Positions 11,501 to 23,600 of a stretch of DNA of 64,000 nt are shown here, piece after piece. Under the pieces are notes generated by a model. It made no database searches and was not told where the DNA came from. It was given only the letters and a program-made list of their open reading frames with translations. This DNA is from Corella eumyota (taxonomy: Eukaryota > Chordata > Ascidiacea > Phlebobranchia > Corellidae): assembly GCA_963082875.1 (NCBI GenBank), contig OY720097.1:4844501-4908500 (forward strand), read 5' to 3'. The position numbers and the translations under genes are program-made. How positions within the stretch are numbered: the stretch's first letter is position 1; each line of letters starts with the position of its first letter.

Positions 11501-14500
11501 ATTTCCTGAATAAGAAAACAATCTTTACACCGAAATAAAAATCATTTCTCAGAGAATTGTAACTTTTAGTAATTTTTGTAGAACAGTAAAAATTTCTAAA
11601 ACTATGAACACTTTTATTTGTCATTTTTTCATAAATTTAAGCAACATTTTTATCCACTACCAATGCATATAACATGGCAGTTAGTACATTGACTACGTAA
11701 ATATGCTTATTTGGATTATTCGGACTTACAATTTTGTTAGCATCAAGGGTGCATGTAGTTCTGTCTTTTGCATCAACGTAAATAACAAAGTTTTTCCTTT
11801 CCGGCAGAATAATGTTGTTGATACTATCAGAATATTTTAACCATTCTGGCATACTCTCAATTCCTTTCTAAAAAACAATTTGTATAAAAAATGGTTAAAA
11901 TAACAATTAGCTGTAGATTATATGTCAGTATAGCTACAAAACTATATATACCTTAAATTTGGAAAACAAGTAAAAAAAATGTTATATATATATAGGCCTA
12001 TCATTTTTTAAATATTCAATATTTTTTACTTGTGTAACATGAGGCATATCTTCACTTATTAGTAAGGAAATAAATTGCTTTTTTCTGCTGTTGAAACTTT
12101 TAAACAAGTACACCGAAAGTCTTTTGTTTAATGCCTCTTCATTCACCTGGTTAAAAAGGTATTTAAACAACATTTAAAAAACTTAATTTTTTTGTTTAGC
12201 AGCAATAAGAAAATGACTAGAACAATTTTATTTGTATTTTGATGAAATGTTTATTATTCAAGGGGCTTAATAGGTATCTTAAATATAAAGTTACGTTATA
12301 AAGTAATTATTCCATTTTAACCAACATTGTTTGTTGTTTGGTGACATGCACACACATCTCCGAGTTGTTCAAGTTTAAATGTAACACTGTCAGCTGACCT
12401 AAACACTTGTGTTTCAAGATCATTCCACATTTCCCTAGTCCTTGCACTTCTTTCTTTTATGATAATGTCATCAACAGAAATATCTAAAATAAATAAAGTT
12501 GGCATAATAATAAATAATTTTTAAAATGTGATGTTAAGGCATTTTCATCTATCTAAAAGCAAGGTACTTTTAACCGGCAGCGTGGTGTAGTGGTAAGAAC
12601 ACTTCCTACATCACCATGAGGTCGTGGGTTTAATCCCCACTGTTCTTATACTTTAGCGCCTTTGAGTAAGGCGCAATAAACGGTATGAACTTCTGCTGAG
12701 CCAGCTCTTAAGGCCAGCACTCAATTATAATCTATAATATCCCAAACTGCTAAAGGCAACTCGAGACTGGGTCGAAGTAACAGTTGTTACTCTATGTTTA
12801 AGTTGCGCATTCGACTTTCCCACATCGAGGATAAAAATATATAAAAAAAAAAATAAAAAACCTAAAGTCAGTGGGTGTAAATTATTACATTTGCCAAAGT
12901 AAAATTCGGCCTAATTTGAATTTATTTATATTCAATTCGATAATTAAATAAATTTTTAATCAAAACCCGTATTTTCTCTTGTTCTGGAAGTTTCTGCGCC
13001 TCTCTCAGTTAACTGTATAGATTGACCATGCACAGCAATACAGGTCGGCAACTTTACTGTTATCGGTTTTTCGAATTTCAAGTCCACAGGATCGATCCTT
13101 ATAGCTGGTGTGATTGCCATTGTAACTGGCTCGTTGTCTGGATTGTAATGACCATAAATGCGATCCATTCTGTTTGGGATTTGTGCCATGTCGAGAATTG
13201 TTAATCGTAACAGTGATTTTTCTTTTAAAGAATTCTTCGGCACATCTATTCTAAAAAAGCAAAATTAATTTTTCTGAATGTTTTTTTGTTTTTTTTTATG
13301 TTAAGATGTATTGGAAAGCATATATGCATTACTTTTGTAAAACGAAGCATTTTTAAGACTTTTTTTGTTTTTTCAAATTTTTTTTAAATACCTGCATCCA
13401 AAAAATTCAAGATGGCCTCCTTTTTGTCCGATCACTTTTGAAATTGAATCTCCACCCTTACTTCTGTTAACACTTTGTCTATACTGAAGTATATCAAGGT
13501 TTGGTTGTGTTTGAACATTAGGTTGTATCTCTGGTTGCGGAACAGATTGTGTTATTTCTGGTTCATAGTTTTGTGAGGTGGTTAATGTGGTGGTTGGTAC
13601 AAACTCTGGTTCCATAACTGGTTGTTCCCTAATATATGATTAGTGTAAGACTTTATGTTGTAAGTAAATTTAAGGTTAACATCACTTGTGTTTTAGGTGT
13701 TGTTTATGTCTTAGCTGTTTAAACTATTTTATAAGTTGTTTTTTTTGTATATATCTTTATCCTCGATGTGGGAAGGTTGAATGCACGACCAGAACATAGA
13801 GTAACATCAGTTGTTTTGACCCAGTCTCGAGTTGCCTTTAGCAGTTTGAGATATTATATAGATTATAATTGCCCGGTAATTATGCTGCTGATTAGGTGCT
13901 GGCTCAGCAGGAGTTTATACCATTTATAGTGCCTTACTCAAGGGCGCTACAGAATAAGAGCAGTGAAGTTTGAACCCACGACCTCATGCCGCCGTTTTTT
14001 AATTTGTTTAATTTACCTTTGTGTGCTTGCGCCAAGATCAATCTGAATACTACTCCTTCCTTCTTTAGTATCATAGCCAAACAAATGAAATTGTGGTTCA
14101 ATTTTCGGTTGCCGTTTTTTTTGTTGCCTTACCTCTACATCAATACTTTGCTTAGGTGGCTCAACTCTATGGTAAACCTGCTGTGGTGGTAGTGTGTGTA
14201 CCATTGCTAGTTGATGTTGCACTGGTATCTGTTGCACGAACTGTTGATGTTGCACAGGTACTGTTTGAACAAACTGTTGATTTTGAGCTGGTACGTTCGT
14301 TACAAACTGTTTGCTTTGTTGCAAATCAGAAAGTTGGTTGTCTAGGATCTTGGTGAAAAGAGTGCCGTCCGGATGTCTTTTTGTTGTAGTCCCAATCATT
14401 TCTTCTTGGAGGGAAAAATCTAGGTTGCTACGTTCTGGAATACGAATTTGTGGGACCATGATGTTTCTTTGTGGTGGTCTGCTTGATTTGGTTGGAAACT

Positions 14501-17500
14501 AGAAAATAAGATTTAACTTCAAGAAGAAAACAATTTTCAAGATATAATTGCAAAAGTGAGCTTTCTTACTTAAATTATAAGTTTTTTTTAAAGATTATTT
14601 TTAAATTTTCGACCTGTTTGGGTTGAATGAAATGTCGCGGTCTTTGGAGCTGTTGCAGATGTTCCATGTTTTGATTAAACTGTGGATATCTTTGCGATAT
14701 GAGTGATGTGTTTGTAGCTTCTTTCTGTAAACCCTCAGGTTGAAATTGACCTGGTTGTCCAATAGTGGGTCGAGGGGACAATCCAAATCTGGGAGACAGT
14801 CCGTACAAACTACTGTCATCTCTCAAAAGATTTTGAATAGCTTAAAAGGAAATTGTTAAAGATTTTTTTTTTAATTTTTTAGTGATTTATTTTTTTCCTA
14901 GTACTTTAAAGAAGCACTTGTTAAAGTGTATATGTTTAAAAAACATGGCTAAAACTTGTCCAATGTTCTAAATCACCTGGCTTTTGACTTAAGGCTTCTC
15001 TTATTCTTGGGTCTCCATCAACGACCAACTCTTCAAGTTTATTAAATAATTCCAAAACTTCTTTTGCATTCGTGTTTAATTCATCAGTTTCGTGAATCGC
15101 TTCGTTATTTACTTCATTCACATTCTTCAATTTTCCCTTTTTCTTTGATTTTTTGTTGAGTTTCATATTTTTGAAAATTGTTTTGGTTGGGTTTGTTGTT
15201 AGAGTAAAAAAGTAATCTTATGTACTTTTAATATAATGCTTTACTTTGCCATTTATTTAAAAAAATGGAAGTTTCGTATTACAAATTTTAGAATAAAATA
15301 GTTTTTTTAATATTTCACTTTAAACTTCTATTGATATAATAGATGGAAATTACTAAGTTTCCAAATCTAGATTAATTAGCTGAATATTGTTAATTTTAAA
15401 ATTGTTTATTTTTTATATTTTTGTAAGTGCTATACCAGATATTATCTTAACCCTTGACTGAAACCTAAAATCAATCGAATACTAAAATATTTTAAGGGAT
15501 TTACACCAATACAATCCGGTTGCTATGCACATAGTAAAAAATAATCTGTCTCGAAAATAAATTCCTTTTTCTTTAAATGGACAAAAGCCAACACAGCTCA
15601 CAACTAAGTTTATTATTGACTCTGCAATTGTGTCATTTCTTTTTCTATTAAACCATAACAATGCTGTTTAAATATATATTTTGTCAGAAAATTGACTCTT
15701 AAATCATTTAGGCCACCTGCCTATTGTTTCTTTGTTATCTTAAGATTCGACTTCTTTGTAAAACTTAGGTATAAGTTGCTTTTAAAGGAGTATTATATAG
15801 CGCTACTTATTATTTAATCATAAGATTAAGAATTAAATGTAACAAAAATGTGCTTGATTGTAATATTTAAGTGATTTTTTTTTAATTATATATAACATCA
15901 ATTTAAGTAAACATGTTTTTTCTTTGTACACTTAAACTTTTAAAATTTTTTTCTTACTCTAAAATTTTCTTTTTTTTAATCAAAATAATTTTTAAAAATA
16001 AAATGGGTTTAAAAGTTGTTACAGTAGTTGCTACAAAATAAAATATTTCATTATCGCAAAAAAGTTTTTTTACCAAAAATAATTTTGATTTGTTTTTATT
16101 TAGAGCTTGTATGCTTTTACCATCACACCAATGATACACATGAAAGCAAAAGATGTTGTTCTTCAACCTTCTGACACCACTGCTTCTCCTTATGAAGTTT
16201 CAATGAAGAAAAAAACTGTACAAAATAGTAATGAGGTGAATTTACAAGTTTTAAATTAATAAATATTTTTATTTATTAAATACAATTTTGTTAAATATAA
16301 TTTTACTTCCGAAAAACATTATATTTTTATATTTTTTGAATTGTTTTGGTCTATATATTTTTTTGATTTTTTCTATATAAATTCATCTTTGATGTGGAAA
16401 GTTCGAATGCACAACCCAAACATAGAGTAACAACTGTTACCCCGACCCAGTCTTGAGTTGCCTTTAGCAGTTTGGGATATTATATATATTATATTTGCCG
16501 GTAATTATGCTGCTGATTAAGTGCTGGCTCAGCAGGAGTATATACCGTTTATAGCGCCTTACTTAAGGGCGCTACAGCATGAGATCAGTGGGGATTGAAC
16601 CCACTACCTCATAGTGGTGTAGCAAGTGTTTTTATCACTACACCATGCTGTGAGTATTCAGGATTTTTATTTATTTTTATTATAAATACATCTTAGAATT
16701 ATGTAAACTAATGTTAATTATTTTAATATGTTTTTGTGGGTAGCAATTTAGGTGGAATATGAATCAAAATGGAATTAATCATGGAAGAAAAAGAAAAGCA
16801 AATAATGAATTTCAACCAGAGAAAAAACAAGCCAGGCCTCGTAAGTTGGCATTGAAATATCAAAATAATAAATAAACAATCTACCTTTTTGTATATAACA
16901 GGCATTTTAAAGTAGTTTTCAGGTGTTTTTAAAAAGTGGGAAATGTTGAATTGTTATATGAGAAAACAATTGGCGTTGTTTAGGCAATAACAAAATTTTG
17001 TCTTAATTTTTACTTTGATTTCTATAGAGGATTGGTCTTGCTGGTTCTGTCTTGGTGGGGATAAAGTAGAAAAACATTTGGTTGGAAGTGTGGGAAACTT
17101 GGTGAGGCCAAATTTTTATATAAGATTTGTATTCATAAGTTTATGTTATTCATATGAAAATATCGAAACAGCAAAAAAAAATTAATTTTAACTTTTTTTT
17201 CATTTTAGTGTTATATCGCTATGGCAAAAGGAGGCCTTACTAGAGATCATGTTCTGATTCTTCCGATCGCTCATCATTCCTCTTTGTGTGATCTTCCGGA
17301 AGACACCAGGGAGGAGGTGGAGAAGTACAAGGAAGCTCTTAAGAAGGCATACAAAACTGTCGATAAATCTTGTGTGTTTTTTGAGAGAAATTATAGATCG
17401 GATCACATGCAAATACAAGTAAAAAATTTTTAACAAGAATTGATTAATTTTTAAAGAGAAATATTTAAAGTTTTGTTTGGTATTTTTGTTCTTATTTTTT

Positions 17501-19558
17501 TTTGTTATGTAAAGGCTGACTTAGTAAACATAGAATAACAATTTTTACTTTGTTATTAATAATTGACAATTTCGAAGCTGATGGGGATCAAACCCAGGAA
17601 CTTATGTAGTAAAGCTAAGTGTCCTTACCACTTCTTCAAATATGCAAACCCTGAGTTTTTCTTTATTTACTTGACAAGTTGTTTTATTTATACTAAGATT
17701 TTTAAATATTTTTATTTTTAAGATGGTACCTGTTTCTAACACAATATCGTCAGATAATTTATGGAAAGCTTTTCATGATTTGGCTGAAGGAAATATGGAC
17801 AGAAAAGGAATACCAGCACCACTACAATTAACTGACTTGCCATCTAGAACAGACCTTAAACAAGTATATTACATGTTTTATATTAATTATTTATTAATAA
17901 GCTTGTACCGGCAGCATGATGTAGTGGTAAGAACACCTGCTACACCACACATGAGGTCGCGGGTTTAATCCCCACTGATCTCATGCTGTAGCGCCCTGAA
18001 GTAAGGCGATATAAACGTTACGAACTCCTGCTGAGCCAGCATTTAATCAGCAGCATAATTACCGTGCAATTATAATCTATAATATCCCAAACTGTCACAG
18101 GCAACTCAAGGCTAGGTCGGAGTAACTGATGTTAGTCTATGTTTAAGTCGCCTATTTGACTTTTCTACATCGAGGATAAAGATATATACAAAAAAAAAAC
18201 CTGGACCATAAAAATTCATAAATTACAATATTTTTTGCTTTAAAATAGTAGGGAATACTAGTTAAAATTCTACGTAATGGGCTGCATCTTCTTACTTATT
18301 GGACCGATTACTTTCTATTTGCCTTTTTTTATAGTTTGGCCGCGCATCACAAACGTCAGTTTTTTTTTATTTTAAAGTTTTAGGTTCTTTTATATTAAAG
18401 TTTAAATTATTTTAATTTTTACTATAAAAATAAATGTGTTAAGCGGTCATGGCTCGGACTACGAGCCGAAAGGTTGGGGGTTCGAGCCGCACCATTGCCA
18501 CTCTATTCGTCCTTGAGCCCGGCGTTCACGGATAGCCCAAACACGTCGCAATATTTTTTTTTGTATATATCTTTATCTTCGATGTGGGAAAGTCGAATGC
18601 GCGACTTAAACATAGATAGAGTAACATCAGTAACTCCGACCCAGTCTCGAGTTGCCTGTGGCAGTTTGGGATATTATAGATTATAATTGCCCGATAATTA
18701 TGCTGCTGATTAAGTGCTGACTCAGCAGGAGTTCATACCGTTTATAGCGCCTTACTCAAGGGCACTACAGCATGAGGGCAGTGGGGAATGAACCCACGAC
18801 CTCATGTGCGGTGTAGCAAGTGTTCTTACCACTACACCACGCTGCCGGTGAATATCACACCCCTACCTAATAAAAAATTTAAAAACCTTTCACCTTAAGG
18901 TGTTATAAAATAAAATGTTTATTTTTTTAACTACTTCTTTTAGGTTTGCCCACCGGGTTGTCCTTATTTTCATGTTGAGTTACCCGATGGTAGAAGAATG
19001 ATGCATCGAATAAACCGATTTTTTCCGCTACAATTCGGAAGGTATTTATTTCGTGTTTGTTGTTGTTTTACTTATACCCAAAATCGGTGAAAGAATGCTA
19101 ATTAAGCAGATAAAGCGTATTGCCTATACCTACATAATATTTACTGGTAAACACACATTTGTTGTTTTAAATCAGCAGAAATTCGATATGCTACCTGCAA
19201 AGTGCTTTGCACCTATATTATTGCTGAGCTTTTACTTTTGAATTGGCAAGTATTAGATGCAATACTCCATAGTTTAGGTTATTATGTAATAGTAGTATGT
19301 TTGCGAAAATTAGTCAGGTGCTTACGTAAATTAAAAAACAACAGTTTTAGAAGTTTATTTCGATTTTTTTTTATTAAATTTTAATTTTTTTTTTAGGGAA
19401 GCTATGTGCAAAGATACTATCTTAAATTCACCCGACCGTGTCGATTGGCGTTCATGCGTCCCGTCACGTGACCAAGAAACCGCAGCCACGCAAGCGTTTC
19501 GAGACTTCTTCAAAGAATTCGATTTTTCGCTCTCTAGCGACGATAGCGACAGCGATTA
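8567..19558 (+). CDS. CWF19L1: CWF19-like protein 1 (DBR1-associated lariat debranching factor)
   Basis: Thirteen exons: 8567-8586, 8706-8790, 9277-9445, 9619-9836, 10095-10162, 10377-10512, 16104-16235, 16744-16840, 17028-17101, 17209-17418, 17723-17863, 18944-19041, 19399-19558. They join in frame to 535 aa (human 538). The N-terminal half is a metallophosphatase-like domain ([29 protein letters not shown]). The C-terminal half has the two CwfJ domains: [14 protein letters not shown], then the HIT-like core [20 protein letters not shown], then [14 protein letters not shown] and [13 protein letters not shown]. The family acts in the nucleus with DBR1 in intron-lariat turnover. The protein ends in an acidic Ser/Asp tail. 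Intron 6 (10513-16103) contains a complete antisense gene. Introns 6, 7, 10 and 11 carry SINE copies. Confidence 0.95.
10820..15166 (-). CDS. unrecognised ZU5-like protein nested in CWF19L1 intron
   Basis: A minus-strand gene lies wholly inside CWF19L1 intron 6. Eleven-exon model: 14977-15166, 14614-14840, 14017-14498, 13392-13628, 12967-13250, 12326-12483, 12030-12146, 11661-11867, 11362-11505, 11172-11235, 10820-11052. Phases close to 780 aa. The donor of exon 6 is the least certain (GTTGGT). There is a Lys-rich start and a helical segment [17 protein letters not shown] Gln-rich stretch of repeated QQFVQ.VPVQHQ units follows (about residues 200-230). The region from [10 protein letters not shown] through about residue 475 resembles a ZU5 domain, with the closing pattern [21 protein letters not shown]. 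The C-terminal 300 aa are unassigned. No signal peptide or membrane helix. ZU5 domains occur in UNC5, ankyrins, PIDD and ZO-1, but no partner death or UPA domain is evident, so the function is unknown. Confidence 0.75.
12574..12860 (+). repeat. tRNA-derived SINE, full length
   Basis: The copy begins CCGGCAGCGTGGTGTAGTGG (pol III A-box-like), has a B-box-like GGGTTTAATCC, then the family body, and ends with ACATCGAGGATAAA plus an A/T tail. It lies in CWF19L1 intron 6 in sense orientation and in intron 5 of the nested ZU5 gene in antisense orientation. It resembles the composite SINE described from Ciona; the name was not verified. Confidence 0.85.
13739..13994 (-). repeat. SINE copy, 5'-truncated
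   Basis: Reverse-complement copy of the same family. The body and A/T tail are present, but the promoter head is missing because the copy stops soon after the B-box region. Its truncated end is only about 20 bases from the donor of ZU5-gene exon 3 (14017). With the copy at 12574 it forms a tail-to-tail inverted pair about 0.9 kb apart. Confidence 0.85.
16371..16650 (-). repeat. SINE copy in CWF19L1 intron 7
   Basis: Reverse-complement copy with both pol III box regions recognisable (GGGGATTGAACCC and CACTACACCATGCTG). It is moderately diverged and its tail (TATATAAATTCATC) has lost the usual poly-T run. Confidence 0.85.
17512..17640 (-). repeat. decayed SINE-like remnant
   Basis: Only the head region is recognisable on the reverse strand (GGGGATCAAACCC, then GTGTCCTTACCACTT), with a short, heavily diverged body. 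It sits in CWF19L1 intron 10. Confidence 0.5.
17908..18199 (+). repeat. SINE copy in CWF19L1 intron 11
   Basis: Full-length copy from CCGGCAGCATGATGTAGTGG to the tail GATATATACAAAAAAA. It is paired tail-to-tail with the inverted copy at 18553 in the same intron. Confidence 0.9.
18435..18550 (+). repeat. second, different tRNA-like element
   Basis: A G/C-rich block unlike its surroundings. GGCTC and GAGCC form a perfect five-base stem around a short loop (18449-18465). A B-box-like GGGTTCGAGCC follows (about 18477-18489). The remainder (TCGTCCTTGAGCCCGGCG...) is not part of the main SINE family. Only one copy is seen in the window. It could be the head of another SINE or a decayed tRNA-derived element. 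Confidence 0.5.
18553..18848 (-). repeat. SINE copy in CWF19L1 intron 11, inverted
   Basis: Full-length reverse-complement copy ending CACTACACCACGCTGCCGG. AATAT flanks both ends (in GCAATAT before and GTGAATAT after), a possible short target-site duplication. Confidence 0.9.
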
Positions 19559-20619
19559 AAATAATTTGTTTTATTTTTTTAATGTTTTTAGTACTTTTTT
19601 AAACTGCCTTTTTTAAATGATTTTTTTAAAACCATTTTACAGCTTGATTTGTAATTTTTTTAAATCTGTAAATTTTCGCTGGGAATAGAATTCGAACTGA
19701 CGTATGAGCAACTTTATTATAATTTGGTAAAGAAAAACCTAGACAGCATTACAAATGTATCCCAAACAAAACATCTTAAATCTATAAAATTTACCAAACA
19801 AACTGAATATAACAAAGCAGTGACATCACCACGTATGAGTAGTATCCAATGTCAGTCTAAAATAACATTTACTTAAGTTTTAATTGTTTCAAAGTATTCC
19901 ATACAAAGTAAATGGTGTTTAATTTCTCGGGTTTTGTTTTGGTCTATGTTCGTTATCTTAACCCCGTGACCCACACAATATAAAGCATAGGCGCTATATC
20001 CAGGTAGGCACAAAAATAAAAATTAGTTAAGTTTATATACTATATTTGAGTTGATTAATTAGAATTTTGAAAAATAAATGAATGTGAAACAAAAAAGTAT
20101 ACAGAGTAATGTTTAAAATGCATTTATCTTTTTAATGAGCTAACATACAGTTTAAGCACTTCAAGTCATTTTTCACTTCGCGCCTATGGTGAGTCAACTT
20201 TCAAATGAAATTGACATTTTTTTGTTTTATAACGTTCTACGTTTAGTTGTAATGGCTTGAATTGTTTTAGTTACAAAGAAAAACATAGCAGTCGTAATTG
20301 GTAGACCTAGTAATAATTATTTTAATAAATTATATACCAGAGCAGAAAAATATTGAAAAAGGGTAGCCCCAAAAAATGCTTTTTAAAAATAAAATCCAGC
20401 TATTTGTATAAAAAAAAAAAATTTTACCCTTAAAAAAAATTGTATTTATACTCAATTTTTGTTATAAATTCTGATAAAGCCTGTATTTTTAAAGAATTAG
20501 ATATTTTATTTAAAAAATAAGTACGCAGAATAGGCCAGCTAATTTTTTTTTCACCGACGCAATTTTTTTAGGTAAAGTTTAAAAACCAACAAAACGAAAA
20601 AAAAACAACATTGTCGACT
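19559..20619. other. intergenic, CWF19L1 to LRR/Ig gene
   Basis: About 1.06 kb with no coding signal. A U-rich acceptor-like tract ends at AG 20570-20571, some 48 bases before the LRR/Ig start codon, so a 5' UTR exon or trans-splice site is possible there. No SINE copy is seen. Confidence 0.4.
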
Positions 20620-23600
20620 ATGAATATAAGACAAGCAATCGCATGCATCATATCATGCATTCTATTTATTATTCACAACTCGGAAGCATGTCCTTCAGCT
20701 TGTATCTGTTTACTGAACGAGGTAGATTGCCAACATCAAGGCTTAACAGCTTTACCAGCTGATATACCGGTGACTACTGAGCGACTTGTGTTATCAAACA
20801 ACGATATTCAAACACTTACGAATGACATGTTTGTGGCGTATCCATCTTTAAAGTAAGTAGTCTTCAATAAATTGCAATTCAATAATAAGAAACCCAATCC
20901 GATTTTTACTACCCTTATTGTCCTTTTTTACAAGTTTCAATTTATTATGAAAATTAAGTAAATTGGGACAACTATTTTTATAGATTTTTACTTATATCTT
21001 CCAACCAAATTACTACGGTAGAGGACGGGGCATTTAACAGTCTATCCGCCTTAGAACAACTTTCATTAAGCGACAACAGTTTGACTACGTTAGGAGATTC
21101 TGTTTTTACACCAATTCAATCAACGCTAAAAATTGTAAGTGTTGTTTTATAGTTTTTTGATATAAAACTTAAATTTTTTTTGACTAGCTTAAATTTAAAT
21201 AGCGTTTGTCAATTTTGCATAATACCTACGTGAAAATTAATTGCCTTTAACTCAAGGGCTCTACGACTTAGCAATGCATCGGAAATTAAACCCAAAATCT
21301 TATATTATGATGTCTGGTGTTTTTATTAATACACCACCTCGACAACATAGTATAAAAAACTTGACACAAAAAACGTATCATTTACGATTTTAGCTTACTC
21401 TGAGTTCAAACAGTCTTGCAACTTTGAGCACCAGTCTTTTTAGTGGATTAACAGTTCTAACTGACCTTGATTTATCAACTAACTTAATAACAGCCATATC
21501 AGACAATACATTTATGGATTTATCTGCTGTTACCACATTTTGTAAGTTCTTTATTTAGATGAAGTTATTTGTAAAAACACTAAAAACGTTATTTTAGTTT
21601 TATAAATATATTTTAAATATCTCAGGGTTATAAGAAGGATTTTTTTAGTAAAACTTTCAATTTATTTTAGCTTTGGCAAGTAACAAAATAACTGCTATAA
21701 CTGAGAACTCGTTCAACGGATTAACAAGTCTAACAACTTTAAATATAAGAATTAACGAAATCGCTACAGTAGATCCCGGGTCTTTTGCCCATATGACAGC
21801 ACTTATAGTGGTAACTCTATGATTTCTCAAAATTTAAAACTTTGTCATATTTTTCATGTTTTAAAAAGATTATAGGCTATGATTATATATTCTAACTTAT
21901 TCTCATTCTTTAGATTAATCTTTCTGGAAATTTTCTAACATCTTTGCCAGCTAACGTTTTTACTTCTCTTACCAATGTCGAGGAAATCAATTTGCAGTCG
22001 AACAGAATTACAGAAGTAACGACCGGAGTATTTTCTAATTTAGCAAATATTCAGGTACGTCAAATATTAGTTTATTATAAAGTTGTTCATGATTAAAAAA
22101 TTACTTTAGGCCTATTTAAAAGATGGTACACATTACTACATCCAAAGCAATTTTTGCTAGTTGGAATATAGTTGACCACGTGATATTGCTTGTTTTTTGA
22201 CTTGTTGATAATCTTTAGGAATTTGGATTAAATGTAACAACTTATATATCTGGACGCTATGACATAAGGGCTGCAAAAAACTAGTTACTTCAAGTTCTTA
22301 AAATGTAAAGTTTAGCGTTTTCCCACACAAAAATATTTACACTTAAAACAAATTATTTTATTTTTTTATTAAATAGATCTCATGTGAATTGAAATCTTAA
22401 TAACATATATTTTAGACTTTAAATTTGCGGTCAAATGAAATCAACAACGTGGCTGGCCAGAGTTTCATGAGCATCTCAAGTTTGGTGAATCTTGATTTGT
22501 CTGGAAATTTGATCACCACGATTCCACAAACAATGTTGTTCGGGTTAAGTTCGTTAAGGGAACTAGATATGAGCGAAAATCGAATAACAACAATAGAAGC
22601 TTTTTCATTTACATCAGTCAGCGTAAGTTTATTTTAAAATCTGGTTTAATAATAAAATCTAAACCTAGTTTGCGTTACTAGACTTGTATGGAACATTTAT
22701 GTATGTAAATAAAATGTATTCATTTTTATAGTACATTGTATATAGAAAAAAACGGCAGCGTGGTGTAGTGGTAAGAACACTTGCTACACCACCATAAGAT
22801 CGTGGGTTCAATCCCCACTGCTCTTATGCTGTAGCGAGTAAGGCGCTATAAACGGTATAAACTCCTGCTGAGCCAGCACTAATCAGCACCATAATTACTA
22901 GGCAATTATAATCTATATAATATCCCCAACTGTCAAAGGCGACTCGAGACTGGGTCGGAGTAACTGGGTCTCGCATTTAACCTTCCCACATCGAGGATAA
23001 AGATATATACAAAAAAATCTCGTTATTTTGTAGACACTTCTTAACCTTAATTTGGCCCACAACCAGCTCACTGATTTAGTAGATGGCACATTATCGGCTG
23101 TAATGGACTCTCTAATGACAGCTGATCTCTCATTCAATAATTTTACCGCAGTTCCGTCCTCGGGGTTCCACGATATTATTGGAAGTACTCAAGTACAAGG
23201 TACTAAAGATTTATATAAAGTACTATACTTTACTTTAAAGTAACTCTTTAGTTTATTTTAAGCATTAAAAATATCACTACAAAGATATCATTTTTTTGCT
23301 GTACAAAATGTACTGTGTAATTAACTTACGAATATTATTTGATGTATAAATACTCTAGCATTGTTAAATACTAAATCTATAGCTTCAAGTAATAGCCTAA
23401 ACACCAAGTTAATTAGAAAATCTTTATCATTTTTGTTTCTTTTTAGAGATTATTTTAAGCGACAACAGAATTTCTTCTGTTGCCGAAAATGCTTTCGTAA
23501 ATGGAGTCAATCTTCGAGTTATAGACTTGAGAAGAAACGAAATGACGTCACTGGTTGCAGGTTCATTTACTGGTCTCAACCAAGTTAGGGTAAAAATTTT

